From the NCBI RefSeq assembly GCF_023061135.1, contig NZ_JAKGAN010000013.1, positions 1-45,181 of the forward strand: 45,181 bases of DNA, given 5' to 3'. Positions 40,138-45,181 of this stretch are shown in pieces. Source of the stretch: Chromohalobacter sarecensis. Lineage in GTDB: Bacteria; Pseudomonadota; Gammaproteobacteria; Pseudomonadales; Halomonadaceae. The first letter of the stretch is position 1. Each line of letters starts with the position of its first letter. The notes beneath the pieces are model-generated. The model was not told the origin of the DNA, did no database searches, and saw only the letters and a program-made list of their open reading frames with translations. The position numbers were made by a program, and so were the translations under genes.

Positions 40138-40678
40138 TTGACCAGGGAAGAGGCTACCGTTCTAGCGGCTGTCACAGCGGCTATATTTTCATTGACTTCG
40201 GCATTCATATCGCTCATCGCACGAGATCGGCTGATTCAAAAGCTGCACGGAGAGGGCTTCTTAAAGAAGACTTGAATGAGTTCGGCTCCGCTTTGTATGA
40301 AGTGGTGGCGCTTAGTCAAAAAATGACGAAGCGGAAGACAGACGGTAGTTTTAAGTCTGCTAGACACAACGCTATGAACGTATCCCGACGAATTGATTTC
40401 TTCGTCGCTCTAATCGATATTCGTTATGGGGGCTGGATGAAGGCTTTCGTACTATGCTCTGGATGCCGGTATATATCGCCCATAATAAAAAGACTCGTGG
40501 CGGAAAGCGCGCAGCGAAACTTATAGTTTTAGGCACGGGCCTTCGAAAATCACTCGATAAAGCAATCATTCGTTCTTACGTGAAAGGAAAAGCGCCGGGG
40601 TTTTGGAGTAAGTCAGTTGTCCGTTTCCGAGCGTGGCACCTCCGCGCATATTTTAAGTTTGGTAAACGTAAGCGTTGA
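40138..40678 (+). pseudogene. Frameshifted small membrane protein (cassette-like)
   Basis: It begins 8 bases after the attC-like end with TTG (MTREEATVLAAVTAAIFSLTSAFISLIARDRLIQKLHGEG), a protein with one membrane segment that stops at 40275. Coding character then continues in a second frame (LLKEDLNEFGSALYEVVALSQKMTKRKTDGSFKSARHNAMNVSRRIDFFVALIDIRYGGWMKAF) and in a third up to 40678 (a very basic tail ending FKFGKRKR). Two frameshifts are therefore needed to restore one reading frame of about 180 codons. I do not recognise the family. Sequencing error is an alternative. Confidence 0.5.
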
Positions 40679-40703
40679 CTTAAATAACTGCTGCAGTTGA
40701 CCG

Positions 40704-40841
40704 TGAACCGCCCCCGGTTTAGTGGACATGCATCGATAACTCCCACGGAGGAGAAAGCTGATGCCCGCAATAATCACGGGGAAGAAGACGCAACGTTACA
40801 GCACTGAGTTCAAGGCGAAGGCGATGGAGTGGAGCCATCAG
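40704..40841 (+). mobile_element. IS3-type element fragment 1 (left end plus orfA start)
   Basis: TGAACCGCCCCCGGTTTAGT resembles the terminal repeat of IS3-family elements. It is followed by GGAGGAG and a start at 40761 encoding [27 protein letters not shown], the beginning of an OrfA-type transposase (Tnp_1 helix-turn-helix). The match ends near 40841; the rest of the element is missing. After about 20 bases of unassigned sequence the mmsA module begins. Confidence 0.75.
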
Positions 40842-41111
40842 CTTGTAAGGAAAAGCTGCCATGACGGCGAAGGTAGGAGCCGCTTCGCCGCCGCCATCGA
40901 AGTCGGCATGGTCGGCATGGTCGGCATCAACTTGCCGCTACCGGTCCCGGTTGCCTTCCACAGATTCGGCGGCTGGAAGGATTCGCTATTCGGCGACCTG
41001 CACGCCTACGGCCCCGATGCCGTGCGCTTCTACACCCGGCGCAAGGCCATCTCCCAACGCTGGCCGAAGCGCAGAGCCCAGGAAACCGCCCAGTTCAGCT
41101 TCCCCTTCTAA
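40761..41111 (+). pseudogene. In-frame transposase-MmsA chimeric reading frame
   Basis: A 116-codon frame with a good ribosome-binding site (GGAGGAG). About 27 residues come from the OrfA start, then a short junction (LVRKSCH), then about 80 residues of the MmsA C-terminus ending QFSFPF. Compared with MmsA it has six substitutions and an MVG insertion over the last 72 residues. It lacks the dehydrogenase active site, so it cannot be an enzyme. It is most likely debris, though it could be translated. Confidence 0.75.
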
Positions 41112-41504
41112 GCTACATGGACCGCTAAACCCCACGCCTGCGCCGCTCACACCGGCGCGGGCGTTTTTGTATGTACTCCTTTCGTATAGCGACATGTTAA
41201 TCGGCGTTAAATTAAGCTAGCTTGGGTAATTAAGGACTTGCCTTCTTAGGAAGCGCAAATAAGCCCTGGTACATTACTGAGGCCGGTGCGGTGGCGCATG
41301 AAGTGCTGCACCTTGGCGGTAACGTGGCCGGGATGGTAGCGGGGCAGGGCTGGTGTCAGCTCCAACGTGAATGAGCTGGCAAAGGCAGTAGTCACGCGAG
41401 TTTTGTATAGATTGCCGAGTTATTCTTGATTTGGTTTTAAACCAATAAGTTAAGTGTGAAAAAGGCGGGCTAGTAAGATTTTTGAATACGCAGGCGTTTT
41501 CAAG
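40862..41504 (+). repeat. mmsA 3'-end module, copy B
   Basis: It matches copy A from the TGACGGCGA start through the mmsA stop, the terminator and the post-terminator sequence (GTACTCCTTTCG.ATAGCGAC and onward), then more loosely through the leader to the hairpin at 41482-41503. A 9-base unit (CATGGTCGG) is tandemly duplicated near 40907. The divergence from copy A suggests either age or a separate source strain. Confidence 0.88.
41134..41168 (+). terminator. Duplicated mmsA terminator (copy B)
   Basis: ACGCCTGCGCCG / CGGCGCGGGCGT with loop CTCACAC and TTTTT. It is the mmsA terminator with one change in the left arm that still allows a G-T pair. Confidence 0.88.
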
Positions 41505-41552
41505 AGGGTAAATGGCCGCACTAGCTAATACCTGTAGGATATCGGAGGGGCT
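41169..41552 (+). other. Copy B leader before the small cargo genes
   Basis: A 384-bp stretch without a supported forward gene. It parallels the leader after copy A, including the hairpin at 41482-41503 (TTGAAtACGC / GCGTtTTCAA). Reverse-strand frames across 41274-41931 are antisense to the small genes and have no ribosome-binding sites. GGAGG at 41544-41548 serves the next gene. Confidence 0.55.
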
Positions 41553-41705
41553 ATGAAGCGGCCGAAACCGCCAAAGCCACCAGATAGACCTCAGAATCCG
41601 CGGATACCAAGGCCGCCGGGGAAATCTGAATGGGTGAGGGCGCATTGGCGCTGGGATTACGGAAATCGTCAGTGGGAGTGGGTCAAAGGCCACTGGCGCA
41701 AGTAG
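41553..41705 (+). CDS. Small Pro-rich/Trp-rich protein, YXWGXW-repeat-like
   Basis: 50 residues with GGAGG upstream. The first half is Pro/Lys/Arg-rich (MKRPKPPKPPDRPQNPRIPRPPGK). The second half has two tryptophan repeats, WVRAHWRWDYGN and WEWVKGHWRK, resembling the YXWGXW (W-x-x-G-x-W) repeats of short surface or periplasmic proteins. No signal peptide is visible. Function is unknown. It is followed 48 bases later by a zinc-ribbon gene, with no attC-like site between them. Confidence 0.65.
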   Translation: MKRPKPPKPPDRPQNPRIPRPPGKSEWVRAHWRWDYGNRQWEWVKGHWRK

Positions 41706-41753
41706 GGTGCGAGTGCACTGAACCGCATCTGCCCAAGTCGAAGGAGGAGCGAT

Positions 41754-41900
41754 ATGTACAAAGTCGGTGAAAAGCCAGGAGTTGGAAGGTATTGCTGCAC
41801 AAATTGCGATTGGAGTGCACGATTGGACGACGCGTCGGACCGTCTCCCGCCGTGTGGAAAGTGCGGTAAAGGACACAACACCACCTATCGGAAGTGTTGA
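41754..41900 (+). CDS. Small zinc-ribbon protein
   Basis: 48 residues. YCCTNC (C14, C15, C18) and PPCGKCGKGH (C34, C37) form a CxxC...CxxC zinc ribbon. The start MYKVGEKPGVGRY and the LPPCGKCG segment resemble short zinc-ribbon proteins seen in many genomes. AAGGAGGAG at 41741-41749 is a strong ribosome-binding site. The stop is followed within a few bases by an attC-like half-site. Function is unknown. Confidence 0.75.
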   Translation: MYKVGEKPGVGRYCCTNCDWSARLDDASDRLPPCGKCGKGHNTTYRKC

Positions 41901-41903
41901 AAT

Positions 41904-41949
41904 CCAACAACGGCTTCAGCCGACGCGGCAAAGCCGCGCGGCTGAAGCC
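41904..41949 (+). repeat. attC-like palindrome 2 (right end lost)
   Basis: It starts three bases after the zinc-ribbon stop with CCAAC. GGCTTCAGCCG-A-CGCGGC pairs with GCCGCG-CGGCTGAAGCC (17 bp) around an AAA loop, leaving one unpaired A in the left arm. That extrahelical base and the AGCCGACG context closely resemble classic attC sites such as that of aadA cassettes. The expected right core (GTTGG) is missing; TGGCCATTATG stands there instead. Confidence 0.6.
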
Positions 41950-41969
41950 TGGCCATTATGAAGTATACG

Positions 41970-42050
41970 AAGAAGAGGCTTTGAGCCTTTACCGTCTCTT
42001 CTAGGCAAACCCTGCTGACGAGCCGGTGAGATTCCGGCGAAAAGAGACCA
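41970..42050 (+). ncRNA. Possible structured 5' leader
   Basis: Upstream of a small Cys protein gene, three stems can form: AGGCT/AGCCT (41976-41988), GTCTCTT (41994-42000) with AAGAGAC (42042-42048), and inside it GCCGG-TGAGATT-CCGGC (42022-42038). The inner hairpin resembles a segment seen in cobalamin riboswitches, but the rest of that consensus is absent. AAAAGGAG for the gene follows directly. This is a structural observation only. Confidence 0.35.
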
Positions 42051-42070
42051 CGATAAAAGGAGCTCTAGCT

Positions 42071-42220
42071 ATGGCTGTTAAGCATACGCCTACTGGTGTA
42101 GTCCATAGTGGAAATAAAGGTGGCACTACTAGTTGCGGCTACAATACCAGAGAAAATCCGAGCCATTGGGTTCAATCCCATGAGCGTATCAATTGCGATA
42201 AAAATGGGTGCAAGAACTAA
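42071..42220 (+). CDS. Small Cys-containing cassette-type protein
   Basis: 49 residues: a His/Thr/Gly-rich start, then GGTTSCGYNTRENPSHW and a CDKNGCKN end (three Cys). AAAAGGAG precedes the ATG by eight bases. An in-frame GTG at 42026 would lie inside the leader hairpin and is unlikely. I believe similar short proteins occur in integron cassettes, but that is from memory. The stop is followed by TGCATAACAA, the look of an attC left end. Confidence 0.65.
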   Translation: MAVKHTPTGVVHSGNKGGTTSCGYNTRENPSHWVQSHERINCDKNGCKN

Positions 42221-42247
42221 TGCATAACAAGCTCAGGCATAGCGATG
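42221..42247 (+). repeat. Truncated attC-like left end 3
   Basis: TGCATAACAAGCTCAGGCAT directly after the stop codon looks like the left half (R''/L'') of an attC site. It is cut off by the IS3-type end at 42248, so no right half is present. Confidence 0.4.
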
Positions 42248-42391
42248 TGGACTTCCCCAAGTTTAGTAGACACGTACCGATAACTCCCACGGAGGAGAAA
42301 GCTGATGCCCGCGATAATCACGGGGAAGAAGACGCAGCGTTATAGCACTGAGTTCAAAGTGAAGGCGGTCGAGTGGATCCATCAGCTTGTA
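42248..42391 (+). mobile_element. IS3-type element fragment 2 (left end plus orfA start)
   Basis: TGGACTTCCCCAAGTTTAGT is the terminal-repeat-like end. It is followed by GGAGGAG and a start at 42305 ([27 protein letters not shown]). It ends at the same transposase codon as fragment 1 and is joined to the mmsA end by the same ~20-base junction, so the two fusions share one origin. Confidence 0.75.
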
Positions 42392-42679
42392 AGGAAAAGC
42401 TGCCATGACGGCGAAAGTAGGAGCCGCTTCGCCGATGCCATCGAAGTCGGCATGGTTGGCATCAACGTCCCGCTGGCGGTCGACTTCCACAGCTCGGTGG
42501 CTGGACAGACTCACTGTTCGGCGACCTGCACGCCTACGGCCCCGACGCCGTACGCTTCTACACCCGCCGCAAGGCCATCTCCCAACGCTGGCCGAAGCGC
42601 AGCGACCAGGAAACCGCCCAGTTCAGCTTCCCCTCCAACTTATGTTGCTCTGCCCCTTGTGTCCGCCCATCTTTGGTGA
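42305..42679 (+). pseudogene. Frameshifted transposase-MmsA chimera
   Basis: It starts like the chimera at 40761 and reads in the MmsA frame to [18 protein letters not shown], then deletions shift the frame and the rest is missense. The frame continues past the repeat into unrelated sequence. It is not expected to be functional. Confidence 0.7.
42406..42636 (+). repeat. mmsA 3'-end module, copy C (truncated)
   Basis: It matches copy A from TGACGGCGA to the last codons of mmsA, ending just before the stop. The final ~115 bases show a single difference from copy A, while the first half has small deletions. It carries no terminator or leader. The near-identity of its right part suggests recent gene conversion or duplication from the resident gene. 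Confidence 0.88.
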
Positions 42680-42686
42680 TGGGCGG
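42663..42686 (-). terminator. Hairpin after the betaine-type binding protein gene
   Basis: CCGCCCATC / GATGGGCGG with a six-base loop lies about 40 bases past the reverse-strand stop at 42725. No U-run follows on that strand, so it is a weak terminator candidate or a 3' stabiliser. Confidence 0.5.
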
Positions 42687-42724
42687 TACTGCTTCGATTC
42701 TCTAGAGCGGCATCAGGCACCGAG

Positions 42725-43606
42725 TCAATTCCCGAGCATTTCGTTCACGCGCTCGCGGTTATCTTCGATCCATGCGGCGGCGGAATCCTCGAATGGGACG
42801 TCGTCGTTCTCGTACGCGGCCATCATCGCTTCCAAATCGGCTACGCTAATATGCCACTGGGACATGATGTCGTAAGCACGCGGATACTTGTCTTCGATGC
42901 CTTTATAGGAAAGCACGAAAACGCTGTCATACTTGAAGTGTTCTTCCGTATCTTCCAGGAACTTCAAGTCGTATTGCGAGAACATGGAGTGCGGGCGCCA
43001 GCCAGTGATGATAAATGGCTCCTGCTTGGGCACCTTGTCTTTGATTACGCCCATCATGGCGGCTTCGCTGGTATAGGCAAGCTGGTACCCATCGAGGTCA
43101 TAGTCTTCATCTGCCATCACCTGCTCGGAGAGGTCGACGATGCCCGCTCCGGCGCCAATGGTTACTATTTGGCCGCCGAACTTCTCTGCCTTGCCCGCCA
43201 GATCTCCGATTGTCTCTTCTTCGACATAGGTAGGAACCACCCAGCCTAGCGGTACGTTTTCATAGCTGGTGGCGACTTTCTGCAGATCATCTTGGTATTC
43301 ACTCCACAGTGCCTGCTCGGTGTAGGGCAGCCAGGCGTCCATGAAGAAATCGATCTGCTCGGCTTGCATCCCTTGGAAGATCGCTGGTTGAGCAAGCAGC
43401 TTCTTTTCGACGTTGTAGCCTGCCTCTTCCAGGATCAGTTCGGCGATGGCCGTTGGTGCTTCGGTACTAGTCCAGGCCGGCATACCGAAAGTGATGGTCG
43501 TGTCTTCGACCCCTTCAGCGACCAGCGGACGCTGATCGGTGGCATGGGCACCTGTAGCGATCAATGTGGAAGTTAGCAGCGTCGTGGATAAGGTTATTAA
43601 TTTCAT
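42725..43606 (-). CDS. Glycine betaine/choline-type ABC substrate-binding protein (OpuAC family)
   Basis: A 293-residue periplasmic protein. The signal peptide is MKLITLSTTLLTSTLIATGAHA, cleaved before TDQRP. ITFGMPAWTSTEAPTAIAELILEEAGYNVE and MQAEQIDFFMDAWLPYTEQALW match the OpuAC/ProX-like fold, and several Trp residues could form an aromatic box for quaternary amines (W129 and W216 regions). The start is ATG at 43606 with GGAG upstream. No permease or ATPase gene is present, so it must pair with a transporter encoded elsewhere. It is third in an operon with a GbsR-like regulator and a cysteine hydrolase. Confidence 0.85.
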   Translation of the reverse strand: MKLITLSTTLLTSTLIATGAHATDQRPLVAEGVEDTTITFGMPAWTSTEAPTAIAELILEEAGYNVEKKLLAQPAIFQGMQAEQIDFFMDAWLPYTEQALWSEYQDDLQKVATSYENVPLGWVVPTYVEEETIGDLAGKAEKFGGQIVTIGAGAGIVDLSEQVMADEDYDLDGYQLAYTSEAAMMGVIKDKVPKQEPFIITGWRPHSMFSQYDLKFLEDTEEHFKYDSVFVLSYKGIEDKYPRAYDIMSQWHISVADLEAMMAAYENDDVPFEDSAAAWIEDNRERVNEMLGN

Positions 43607-43641
43607 ATTTTCTCCAGTCTCTGTGGCCAAACTCGCCCTGG

Positions 43642-44316
43642 TTACTGCTCAGTGGTAGGGGATGTTAGCGTGGCGAAGGTTTCGCGCAGGGTGTCCGGGG
43701 TAAACGGCAAGGCATCGATCTTGTCTGCATGCCAGGCGGCATACTGGTGTCCTTCCAGACACTGGATCATGTTGTCGGTATCCAGCACTTCCAGGGAGTA
43801 GACCCAGTTCGCCATGAGGGTCATCGCAGCCATGTGAGCGCCCTCGTTAGAGGCGGTACACATGTCGTGGACCAAATGGATGCGGTAATCGCGGAAGTAA
43901 GCGTCGAACACGGATGTCATCAAGCAACCGTCCGTTACTACACCGCCGATGATCAGCCGCTTGACGCCGAGGCTTTTCAGCACCAGGTCCAGGCTGGTTT
44001 CAAAGAAGGCGCTCCAGCGATATTTGTCGATCACAATGTCCGTGTCTTGAGGCTGGACCGCCTCGATGATCTCGATGCTATCGCGGTTATCGGCGTAGAA
44101 CTGCGGTTCGCCATTGGCATGGCGTGGTTCATCCAGCGAGAGTCCGACACCGTCGTGTCGATTGATCTGGCGTGTGTAGATGACCGGGATACCAGCCGCT
44201 CGGCAGGCTTCGATCATGCGCTGAGTGTTGCGCACGACACCATCCAGCCCGAGCAGACCGAAGCCGCTCTCTTTCTGCAGATCAATCACTACCAGGGCGG
44301 TTTCACTTGTCTTCAT
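43642..44316 (-). CDS. Isochorismatase-family cysteine hydrolase
   Basis: 224 residues. The catalytic triad is visible: Asp in ALVVIDLQ, Lys in IVIDKYRWSAFF, Cys in GGVVTDGCLMTSVFDAYFRDY. The family includes nicotinamidase, N-carbamoylsarcosine amidase and related amidohydrolases. I chose the ATG at 44316 (MKTSETALVV), which overlaps the regulator stop by 14 bases. The frame is open 32 codons further up within the regulator gene. Its operon partners suggest hydrolysis of a quaternary-amine or amide-containing osmolyte, which is inferred. Confidence 0.85.
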   Translation of the reverse strand: MKTSETALVVIDLQKESGFGLLGLDGVVRNTQRMIEACRAAGIPVIYTRQINRHDGVGLSLDEPRHANGEPQFYADNRDSIEIIEAVQPQDTDIVIDKYRWSAFFETSLDLVLKSLGVKRLIIGGVVTDGCLMTSVFDAYFRDYRIHLVHDMCTASNEGAHMAAMTLMANWVYSLEVLDTDNMIQCLEGHQYAAWHADKIDALPFTPDTLRETFATLTSPTTEQ

Positions 44317-44899
44317 GCTTGACGTTCTCTTGGAGGGATTTGTGGTCCGGTAGCGGCTCATCGCGCTCGGGCCGCGGGAAATGTTCGAAGATCTCTCCTG
44401 ATTCCATGGCATTGGCCAGTTGCGTAATCCAGTTCAGGTAAGCTTTCGAGCCGCTTACCAGTGCCTGGTCTTTTGCAGCTACTTCTCTGGTCTCGCTGTC
44501 CGTCCCGTGGTCAGCGATCTCGCGCATTACTGGCTCGGTTTGCTCCACCGCCTTGTTAATGATTCCGCGCTCCAGGCGCAGCATCTTGACCATGAAGCTC
44601 AGGAAATTCTTGAAGAAGTCCTTTTCGGCAATGTAGTGGTCCTTGCGATCACCTTTCTTCCACACCTTTACCACCATGCCGGTGTCGATCAGTTCGCGGA
44701 CACCGGTACTGACGCTCGCCTTGCTCATGGCGACTTCGTCCTTTATGTCGTCCAGCGTCAGCGGTGATGCAGAGAAATAGAGCACGGCGTAGATCCGTCC
44801 CACTGAGGGTGTGACACCGTAGGCCACCATGCTCTGGGCAAGGGCGCTGATCATTACATCGCGCGCTTCTTCCAGGCGCTGTGTGTCCGTCTTCTGCAT
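44303..44899 (-). CDS. GbsR/MarR-like transcriptional regulator
   Basis: 198 residues. The winged-helix part YGVTPSVGRIYAVLYFSASPLTLDDIKDEVAMSKASVSTGVRELIDTGMVVKVWKKGDRKDHYIAEKDFF is typical of the GbsR/OpcR/CudC group, which controls choline and glycine-betaine genes in Bacillus. Helical C-terminal dimerisation segments follow. The start is the ATG at 44899 (MQKTDTQRLEEARDVM); an in-frame TTG at 44968 would lie upstream of the promoter found here. It is the first gene of the operon and probably represses it. Confidence 0.85.
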   Translation of the reverse strand: MQKTDTQRLEEARDVMISALAQSMVAYGVTPSVGRIYAVLYFSASPLTLDDIKDEVAMSKASVSTGVRELIDTGMVVKVWKKGDRKDHYIAEKDFFKNFLSFMVKMLRLERGIINKAVEQTEPVMREIADHGTDSETREVAAKDQALVSGSKAYLNWITQLANAMESGEIFEHFPRPERDEPLPDHKSLQENVKHEDK

Positions 44900-44918
44900 G
44901 GCATGCTCGGAAGTTTTG

Positions 44919-44947
44919 TGTATATTGAACGTTTTGAACAAAGTAAA
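44919..44947 (-). promoter_or_regulatory. Promoter with operator-like repeat ahead of the GbsR-like gene
   Basis: On the reverse strand, TTTACT (complement of 44942-44947) and TATACA (complement of 44919-44924) are spaced by 17 bases. The spacer contains two direct copies of TTGAAC on the forward strand (44925-44930 and 44934-44939), well placed for repression by the GbsR-like protein. Confidence 0.55.
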
Positions 44948-45045
44948 CAAGAATGCGGAAGTCGTCAAATCGACATACCTCCCTGGTCACAGGTCGCGGT
45001 ATGGAAGCTAAGCGATGGAATAAAGGAAAAGGGTACCGCGTTGGT

Positions 45046-45181
45046 GGTCGACAGCCGCCTGCCATAGCTTCGGCGGCTGGAAGGACTCTCTGTACGGCGA
45101 CCTGCACGCCTATGGCCCCGACGCCGTGCGCTTCTACACCCGCCGCAAGGTCATCTCCCAACACAGGCCGCAGCGCAGCGA
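45046..45181 (+). repeat. mmsA 3'-end module, copy D (cut by window end)
   Basis: From about 45046 the sequence again matches the mmsA 3' end. It reads [39 protein letters not shown] in the MmsA frame, with five differences from MmsA over these 39 residues. It starts further into mmsA than copies B and C and has no transposase fragment before it. It runs off the window, so its terminator and leader cannot be judged. Confidence 0.88.

Noticed and set aside
41274-41931. Reverse-strand frames across the small cargo genes
   Set aside because: No ribosome-binding sites and no motifs, while the forward small genes have strong ribosome-binding sites and zinc-ribbon or Trp-repeat patterns.
38573-45181. 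A CRISPR array, suggested by recurring similar segments
   Set aside because: The repeats are few, long and diverged, match mmsA coding sequence, and are separated by genes rather than spacers.

Overview
The window looks like about 45 kb of chromosome from a halophilic gammaproteobacterium, most likely Halomonadaceae (Halomonas/Chromohalobacter type). The grounds are a G+C-rich core, gammaproteobacterial housekeeping genes (rlmM, tusA, epmC, tatD, uup, fadBA, slyA), a TAXI-type TRAP transporter with a DctB/DctD pair, and betaine- or osmolyte-related genes. Species is inference; no rRNA or tRNA gene was recognised.

Layout. 0.2-7.0 kb (+): a two-component system followed by a sugar ABC importer of the Pseudomonas GtsABCD type. 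7.1-9.2 kb: rlmM, tusA and an unknown gene. 9.4-16.2 kb (-): dctB-dctD, then a TAXI TRAP substrate-binding protein and a fused permease. A GG-N10-GC sigma-54 promoter and a palindromic activator site lie between dctD and the transporter. 16.4-22.2 kb (-): an RND pump with its adaptor, and a MATE pump. 22.3-29.1 kb: epmC, a tatD pair, uup, a universal stress protein, slyA with its operator, and two membrane proteins. 29.4-33.7 kb (+): fadBA behind a PsrA-like palindrome, then a Yip1 protein. 33.7-38.5 kb: a LysR regulator divergent from an operon of a BesD/HalD-type Fe(II)/2-oxoglutarate enzyme, a DddP-like M24 protein and MmsA. This reads as a catabolic operon for an unidentified, possibly osmolyte-like, compound.

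38.3-45.2 kb is the accessory region and the most unusual part. The last ~80 codons of mmsA recur at least three more times (40.86, 42.41 and 45.05 kb). The 40.86 kb copy also carries the mmsA terminator and a ~300-bp leader. Two copies are preceded by the same truncated IS3-type transposase start, joined to mmsA at the same point. Between the copies sit lower-G+C cargo genes: a DUF3883 nuclease-like protein, a frameshifted membrane protein, a YXWGXW-like peptide, a zinc-ribbon peptide and a Cys-rich peptide. Three of them are followed directly after the stop codon by imperfect palindromes resembling integron attC sites. No integrase is present. I read this as integron-type cassettes or their remnants, accreted behind mmsA through repeated use of the mmsA 3' end. 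A GbsR-like regulator / cysteine hydrolase / betaine-type binding protein operon lies between the third and fourth copies.
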